DNA from: Actinomycetes bacterium
Lineage (GTDB): Bacteria > Actinomycetota > Actinomycetes > Actinomycetales > Cellulomonadaceae
Direction: 5' to 3'
DNA: 9,794 nucleotides
Assembly (NCBI GenBank): GCA_023418375.1
Contig: JAEZZV010000099.1
Location: forward strand, 1 to 9,794
Under the pieces are notes generated by a model. It searched no databases. It saw only the letters and a list, made by a program, of their open reading frames with translations, and was not told the DNA's origin. Positions 5,857 through 9,794 of the stretch are shown in pieces (within the stretch, counting starts at the first letter, position 1; the number at the start of each line of letters is the position of its first letter). A program made the position numbers and the translations under genes.

Positions 5857-7443
5857 ATGCTCGACCCCCGCCGTTCCCTCCAGGCACGCCTCATCGCCTC
5901 GTTCGCCGCCGTCTCGCTGCTCACCCTCGTCCTCGGTGGCGCCGGGCTGGTCGCGATGCGCGGGCTCTCCCAGAGCGCCGACGACGTCTACACGCAGGGT
6001 GCCGAACCGGCCAGCGCCGTTCGCGCGATCGAGGTCGCGTACTGGACGGGGCAGGCGGCGAAGGCGCGCAGCCTCATGGAGGGCAACACCCCGGACGTCG
6101 TCGCCGCGCTCGACGCGGAGTTCGCCGCCCAGGAGGAGATCATGGTCTCCGAGCTCGAGGCCGTGCTCGCGATGCCGCTGTCGCCGGAGGCGCGCGCGGC
6201 GCTGGAGGAGTTCAGCGCCGTGAACGCCGAGCGGCAGAGCGTGGTCGGCGAGATCAACGCCGCGATGGGACAAGGCGACTTCGCCACCGGGAACGCCCTC
6301 ATCCAGGACCTCGAGACCCTCGAGACGCAGACCGTGACGCTCCTCGCCCAGGCGTCGGAGATCACCGCGGCGTACGCGGGCACCGTCGTCGACGACGCCC
6401 ACGACACCTACCGGACGGCGTCGTCGGTCACCATCGCGGCCGCGCTGGCGATCGTCGTGGCCTCGATGGCCGTCGGCGTCGTCGTCGCGCGCCGGGTCGG
6501 CGGACCGCTGCGGCGGTTCGTCGGCGTCCTCGACGCGATGGCCGAGGGCGACCTGTCCGCGCGGGCCGACGTCCGCGGCAAGGACGAGATCGCGCAGATG
6601 GGCGAGGCCCTGAACCGGTCGCTCGAGGCGGTCGCCCGCGTGGTGCGGACCGTCGCCGGCTCCGCCGACCGGCTCGGCGCCGCGGCCCGCGGGCTGCGTG
6701 CCTCCACGGGCACCATCGCGACGACGCTGACCGAGGCGTCGGCACGGGCGGGGAACGTCGCGGGGGCGGCTGAGCAGGTCAGCCAGAACGTCAGCACCGT
6801 GTCCGTGGGCGCGCAGCAGATGGGTGCCTCGATCCAGGAGATCGCGCGCAACGCGGCCGAGGCCGCGACGGTCGCCGCCCAGGCCACCTCGCGCGCCGAC
6901 GCGACGAACGCCCAGATCGCGCGGCTCGGCGAGTCGAGCCAGGAGATCGGCAACGTCGTCAAGACGATCAGCACGATCGCCGAGCAGACCAACCTCCTCG
7001 CCCTCAACGCGACCATCGAGGCCGCCCGGGCCGGCGAGGCGGGCAAGGGCTTCGCCGTCGTCGCCGGCGAGGTCAAGGACCTCGCCCAGGAGACCGCCAA
7101 GGCCACGGACGACATCGCCCGGCGCGTCGAGGCGATCCAGGTCGACAGCGCCGCCGCCGTCGCCGCGATCGCGGAGATCAGCACGGTCATCGCGCAGATC
7201 AACGACTACCAGGCGACCATCGCGAGCGCGGTCGAGGAGCAGAGCGCGACGACCGAGGCGATGAGCCGGCACGTGGCGGAGGCTGCGGACACCTCCGGCG
7301 ACATCGCGTCGAGCATCACCACGGTGGCCGATGCCACCGAGGTGTCCAGCAGCGGCGCCCACGAGCTGGAGGAGTCCGCCCGCGAGCTCGCTGAGATGAG
7401 CGACGAGCTCCAGGCCGCGATCAGCCACTTCACCGCGGCCTAG
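5857..7443 (+). CDS. Methyl-accepting chemotaxis protein
   Basis: This 528-residue transmembrane chemoreceptor signals through CheW/CheA to the flagellar motor. It has a short basic N-terminus, TM1 (about 11-32), an extracytoplasmic helical sensor of 4HB_MCP type (33-189), TM2 (190-210), HAMP (211-262, with PLRRFVGVLDAMAEGDLSAR) and a long coiled-coil signalling domain. The kinase-control hairpin tip is EQTNLLALNATIEAARAGE, beginning at E376, with GKGFAVVAGEVKDLA after it. Q/E-rich methylation helices flank it. The C-terminus ends ISHFTAA, without the NWETF-type CheR/CheB tether. ATG 5857 was chosen because GGAG (5846-5849) lies 7 bases upstream; ATG 5812 has no ribosome site and lies in the promoter. 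Ligand unknown. Confidence 0.93.
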   Translation: MLDPRRSLQARLIASFAAVSLLTLVLGGAGLVAMRGLSQSADDVYTQGAEPASAVRAIEVAYWTGQAAKARSLMEGNTPDVVAALDAEFAAQEEIMVSELEAVLAMPLSPEARAALEEFSAVNAERQSVVGEINAAMGQGDFATGNALIQDLETLETQTVTLLAQASEITAAYAGTVVDDAHDTYRTASSVTIAAALAIVVASMAVGVVVARRVGGPLRRFVGVLDAMAEGDLSARADVRGKDEIAQMGEALNRSLEAVARVVRTVAGSADRLGAAARGLRASTGTIATTLTEASARAGNVAGAAEQVSQNVSTVSVGAQQMGASIQEIARNAAEAATVAAQATSRADATNAQIARLGESSQEIGNVVKTISTIAEQTNLLALNATIEAARAGEAGKGFAVVAGEVKDLAQETAKATDDIARRVEAIQVDSAAAVAAIAEISTVIAQINDYQATIASAVEEQSATTEAMSRHVAEAADTSGDIASSITTVADATEVSSSGAHELEESARELAEMSDELQAAISHFTAA

Positions 7444-7585
7444 GAGGCGGCGGGCGTCAGCACTGCGACCTGCGGCGACAGCCCGTTCTGCGGCTCCGCG
7501 CACGTGACATGGGACAACGGCCCCTCGCCCCGGCGTTGAACGCGATGCCGCGCGCGACGCCGCCCAGGTCCTCGGTCGTGACCGG
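7440..7585 (-). pseudogene. Remnant of a second anti-sigma/FN3 gene (start fused to end)
   Basis: Reading the minus strand, VTTEDLGGVARGIA is a near copy of the N-terminus of the adjacent intact gene (MTDDLSAVVRGIA). It is followed at once by FNAG, then, after a one-base shift near 7521-7535, GEGPLSHVTCAEPQNGLSPQ. That part parallels the C-terminal FNAGGEGPRSGVVCALPPGS of the same intact gene. About 225 residues between the two ends are gone. The start codon position reads GTC, so it cannot be expressed as such. An SD-like GGGGGAGCCGGGGA (7600-7587) still precedes it. Its stop overlaps the chemoreceptor stop codon on the other strand. Confidence 0.6.
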
Positions 7586-7605
7586 ATCCCCGGCTCCCCC
7601 GAGCC

Positions 7606-8409
7606 TCAGCACACCGGCGCGGGCGCCTGGCTGCCCGGCGGGAGCGCGCACACGACTCCCGACCTCGGGCCCTCGCCGCCCGCGTTGAACGCCGCGACGC
7701 GGAAGTACCCGGGCGTGCCGATGGCCTCGACGTACTCGAAGGCCGTCCACGACTGGCCCTGCACGATCCCGATGAACTCGTACGAGCCGCCATACCTGAC
7801 GGTCACGGCACCCGTCGCGGTGTCGATCGACGCCGCAGCGCCGTACGAGCCGTCCGCCGCGTCCGCGCGGTATACCGTGTACCCGGTGGCGCCCGCGGCC
7901 GGCTCCCACAGCACCAGGATCTCGCCGGACCCGCCGCCCGGCTCGGCCCGCACGCTGGGCACGGCCCCGGGCGGCGCAGGCGGCGGAGGCGGGGGCGTCG
8001 TCTCCTCCGGCTCGGAGGGCGAGGGCGGTGCGGTCGGTGTCTCGGTCGGCGTCTCGGTAGGCGTCGGCGTCGGCGTGGGCGTGGGCGTGGGTGTCGCCGT
8101 CGGGGTCTGTGTCGGCGTCTCCGATGGCGTCGGCGCCCAGGTCGGCGGCGGCGTCCACGTCGGCGTGGGGTCGGTGACCACGACGTCGACCGGCGGCAGC
8201 TCGCGCGTCAGCCGGTCCACGCCGACCGCTCCGGCGCCCACCACGACGACGGCGACGAGCGCGAGCGCCGAGGCGCCCGCCGCGCGACGGCGGCGCACGT
8301 CGCGCAGGTACCGGTCGCGCATCTCGGCGGTGTACGGCCGGTCGAGCTCGGCCGCGATGCCCTCCTCCTGGGCGATGCCGCGCACGACGGCGGAGAGGTC
8401 GTCGGTCAT
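7606..8409 (-). CDS. Membrane anti-sigma factor with Pro/Thr linker and extracellular FN3 domain
   Basis: This 267-residue type II membrane protein is encoded with the sigma factor. Residues 1-43 form a charged cytoplasmic part (MTDDLSAVVRGIAQEEGIAA, then a basic RRRRAAG) that probably holds the sigma factor. One helix follows at about 46-65. Residues 80-148 are a Pro/Thr-rich linker (PT and TPTE repeats, then a polyproline run). Residues 149-255 form a fibronectin type III domain (VLWEPAAGATGYTVYRA, later GYFRVAAFNAGGEGP). Two cysteines near the end (C254, C267) could pair outside the cell. The ATG overlaps the sigma stop as ATGA, with GAGAGGAG 6 bases upstream. No zinc-binding HxxxCxxC motif is seen, so it is not a ZAS-type anti-sigma. 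The anti-sigma role is inferred from coupling and topology. Confidence 0.75.
   Translation of the reverse strand: MTDDLSAVVRGIAQEEGIAAELDRPYTAEMRDRYLRDVRRRRAAGASALALVAVVVVGAGAVGVDRLTRELPPVDVVVTDPTPTWTPPPTWAPTPSETPTQTPTATPTPTPTPTPTPTETPTETPTAPPSPSEPEETTPPPPPPAPPGAVPSVRAEPGGGSGEILVLWEPAAGATGYTVYRADAADGSYGAAASIDTATGAVTVRYGGSYEFIGIVQGQSWTAFEYVEAIGTPGYFRVAAFNAGGEGPRSGVVCALPPGSQAPAPVC
8020..8165 (-). repeat. Low-complexity repeat coding the Pro/Thr linker
   Basis: On the plus strand this stretch is a run of GGCGTC/GGCGTG-like hexamers (for example 8041-8100), which on the coding strand give alternating Pro and Thr codons. Such arrays change length easily by slippage in steps of whole codon pairs. 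The linker length may therefore vary between strains without breaking the frame. Confidence 0.7.
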
Positions 8410-8954
8410 CGCCGGCTCCTCTCGGTTGTCACGGGTGCCGTCACGGTCGCGTCCGACTCGTCGTCGACCACGTCCGCCGTCCCGAGCAGCCCGTTGAGGT
8501 GGTGCACGCCGTCGCTGAGGTACCGCTTCACCGCGCCGTCGCTGATCGACAGGCGCTCGGCGATGTCGGCGATCGTCAGGTCGTCGTAGAAGCGCAGGAC
8601 GACGCACGCGCGCTGCCGGGGCGACAGCATCCCCAGCGCGGCGCGGGCGTCGAGACGCGCGGCGACGTCGTCGAACCGCTCCTCTGCCGCCCGGGCCAGG
8701 CGCGGCGCGGCGAGCACCAGGCGGCGCCGCGAGCGCGCCCGGTCCAGGTAGATCGTCGCGATCGCGCGACGCACGTACGCGTCGGCGGCGTTCACCGAGG
8801 GGAACGCCCTCGGCCGCGCAAAGGTGCGCACGACGGCGTCGTGCACCAGGTCCTCAGCCGCCGCCCGGTCGCCGGTCAGGAGCGTGGCGTAGCCGATCAG
8901 GGCCGGCCGTCGCTCCCGCAGCAGCTCGTCGACGAGCTCACGCCACCCGCCCAT
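8406..8954 (-). CDS. ECF RNA polymerase sigma factor, SigE-family type
   Basis: A 182-residue sigma-70 family protein with only regions 2 and 4, the ECF layout. Region 2 spans about 12-78 (RRPALIGYATLLTGDRAAAE, DAYVRRAIATIYLDRARSRR). Region 4 spans about 108-157, with LSPRQRACVVLRFYDDLTIA and the helix-turn-helix IAERLSISDGAVKRYLSDGV. The LLTGD and AYVRR motifs are typical of the actinobacterial SigE-like ECF group. It directs polymerase to a specific regulon when released by its partner. The anti-sigma gene overlaps its stop by 4 bases (ATGA), so the two are translationally coupled. ATG start supported by GGGGGAGG 6 bases upstream. The last 25 residues are a disordered tail. The target promoters are not known. 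Confidence 0.9.
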   Translation of the reverse strand: MGGWRELVDELLRERRPALIGYATLLTGDRAAAEDLVHDAVVRTFARPRAFPSVNAADAYVRRAIATIYLDRARSRRRLVLAAPRLARAAEERFDDVAARLDARAALGMLSPRQRACVVLRFYDDLTIADIAERLSISDGAVKRYLSDGVHHLNGLLGTADVVDDESDATVTAPVTTERSRR

Positions 8955-9052
8955 CGGATGCCTCCCCCAACGGACACACCGCGATCATCTCGCTGGATGA
9001 ACTCCGCGGGGGGGCGAAACGTTGGGGCTCCGGCCCGGCGGATCGCGTCGGG
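8955..9052 (-). promoter_or_regulatory. Intergenic leader of the sigma operon with an inverted repeat
   Basis: This 98-base gap between the DUF2231 gene and the sigma gene holds CGTTGGGG at 9020-9027 and CCCCAACG at 8965-8972, perfect inverted 8-mers 47 bases apart on the plus strand. The sigma-proximal half overlaps the Shine-Dalgarno GGGGGAGG. If both halves are transcribed they could pair and mask the ribosome site. ECF operons are often autoregulated, but no -35/-10 pair can be assigned. Confidence 0.35.
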
Positions 9053-9586
9053 TCAGCGGTAGGCCTCGGCCTGGGTCCGCTCGCTCGCAACGCGCACACC
9101 GTGGTGGTAGGCCAGGTGCCCGCCCAGCCAGCCGGAGACCCCCAGCATCGCCAGGGCGACGACGCTCAGCGCGATGCCCGCGCCGCTCGCGTCGTCCGTC
9201 CCCTGCCCGCCGCGCAGCACGAGGTTGACGAGGAAGAGCACGAGCACGGCGGAGTTGAGCGCCATGTGGAGCAGCCCGGTGCGGAACGCCTTGGTCCCGC
9301 GCGGGATCACCGACAGGTCGAGGAGTCCCAGCAGTGCGGCGACCACCGCGCCCGCGCAGCCGATGACGATGAGCCAGTAGGCACCCGTGGCGAAGGCCTC
9401 GGGCTCCTCCCCGAAGGCCGCGACCAGGTCGAAGACGAAGCTCGCCAGCCAGGTGCCGATCGGGATGGTCACCGCGATGGGGTGGAACGGGTGCCCGTAG
9501 GGCCCGGCGAGGACCGTGCGCGGCCGCTTGGCGCGTTCGAGCGCACCCGCCCAGGGCGCCTGGTCCGGTGTCGGCGACGTGCTCAT
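9053..9586 (-). CDS. DUF2231 family four-helix membrane protein
   Basis: The 177-residue product starts with a soluble stretch (1-30), then the family signature GHPFHPIAVTIPIGTW (31-46). Four membrane helices follow, at about 37-57, 69-89, 105-124 and 137-158. Histidines H32, H35, H107 and those of GHLAYHHGV (H157, H161, H162) sit near helix ends. Such histidines could ligate a metal or heme, but that is conjecture, and the family function is not established. ATG is preceded by GGGAGGGGG a few bases upstream. It is on the same strand as the sigma/anti-sigma pair, 98 bases ahead, so co-transcription is possible but unproven. Confidence 0.85.
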   Translation of the reverse strand: MSTSPTPDQAPWAGALERAKRPRTVLAGPYGHPFHPIAVTIPIGTWLASFVFDLVAAFGEEPEAFATGAYWLIVIGCAGAVVAALLGLLDLSVIPRGTKAFRTGLLHMALNSAVLVLFLVNLVLRGGQGTDDASGAGIALSVVALAMLGVSGWLGGHLAYHHGVRVASERTQAEAYR

Positions 9587-9739
9587 GGTGGCCCCCTCCC
9601 GCGGCGGCCCGGGCGGGCCGAGGCCCGATCCCGGGCCGTGCCACGACGCTAGGCGCGCCGCCCCGGCACCGCGACCGGTGGCGACCCGCCCGACGCGCGG
9701 ACCGCGGGGACCGCGCTGGCCCCAGGGACCGCGCTGGCC
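9587..9739. other. Intergenic, with an 18-bp-spaced direct repeat
   Basis: GGGACCGCGCTGGCC occurs at 9707-9721 and 9725-9739. TAGCGT on the minus strand (9651-9646) is a possible -10 for the DUF2231 gene, but no convincing -35 accompanies it. Nothing else is recognised. Confidence 0.4.
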
Positions 9740-9794
9740 TCAGAGGCCGCGCGGGAACGGGAAGGGCCCGGGCGGGGCCGGCGCCCCCCCCCCC
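9740..9794 (-). CDS. Possible C-terminal tail of an unrecognised gene (partial)
   Basis: The minus strand from the window edge to TGA (9742-9740) encodes APAPPGPFPFPRGL at its end, with G or C at every third position. A Gly/Pro-rich disordered tail fits, but so does random GC-rich sequence, and only about 17 codons are visible. The edge is a run of 11 C (9784-9794), which weakens confidence in the sequence there. Confidence 0.25.
   Translation of the reverse strand, partial: GGGAPAPPGPFPFPRGL

Noticed and set aside
5788..7503. 571-codon minus-strand frame opposite the chemoreceptor
   Set aside because: It consists of Arg/Gly/Asp-rich repeats typical of the complement of an MCP coiled coil. 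The plus strand has clear TM, HAMP and signalling domains.
8020..8165. Minisatellite or separate repeat element on the plus strand
   Set aside because: The repeat is fully explained by Pro-Thr codons of the anti-sigma linker on the minus strand.

Overview
The window looks like a high-GC actinobacterium. Codons are almost saturated with G or C at the third position, GTG starts are common, and all families fit that phylum. A chemoreceptor with a sigma-28-type promoter implies motility. The Pro/Thr-rich linker followed by FN3 on a membrane anti-sigma factor would suit a polysaccharide-degrading Micrococcales member such as Cellulomonadaceae, but that placement is inference.

Left part (1-4350), a mobile or accreted region. 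It opens with the last 30 codons of an IS3-type transposase, followed by about 750 bp of non-coding DNA rich in short direct repeats. A 33-bp sequence identical to the 3' end of a tRNA (T arm plus acceptor strand, tRNA-Lys-like) occurs at 205-237 and again at 4313-4345. The same two short repeat families lie beside both copies. The 4.1-kb segment between them carries only two real genes: a SWIM zinc-finger protein (842-2482) and an MNS-type (archaeal-type) P-loop ATPase with a C-terminal DUF234 nuclease-like domain (2576-4021). The ATPase has its own AT-rich, palindrome-containing promoter. I read this as a tRNA-targeted integrated segment that no longer holds an integrase in the window. The two genes are the best candidates here for an undescribed system.

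Right part (4351-9794), probably chromosomal backbone. A 35-codon ORF with good codon bias comes first, then a CDF divalent-metal exporter (4610-5512). A decayed isoprenylcysteine carboxyl methyltransferase-like gene (5514 to about 5770, minus) converges on it. Next is a methyl-accepting chemotaxis protein (5857-7443) with a sigma-28-like promoter lying inside the decayed gene.

On the minus strand, reading from the right: a DUF2231 four-helix membrane protein (9053-9586), an ECF/SigE-family sigma factor (8406-8954), and a translationally coupled anti-sigma protein with extracellular linker and FN3 domain (7606-8409). Behind these is a short remnant (7440-7585) that joins the start of an anti-sigma gene to the end of an FN3 gene, a decayed tandem copy. 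The window closes with the possible tail of one more minus-strand gene and a run of 11 C.

Working together: the sigma/anti-sigma pair is a membrane-signal transcription switch whose extracellular FN3 part is the likely sensor. The chemoreceptor feeds the motility system, and the CDF exporter handles metal efflux. No functional link is visible between the left module and the right-hand genes.
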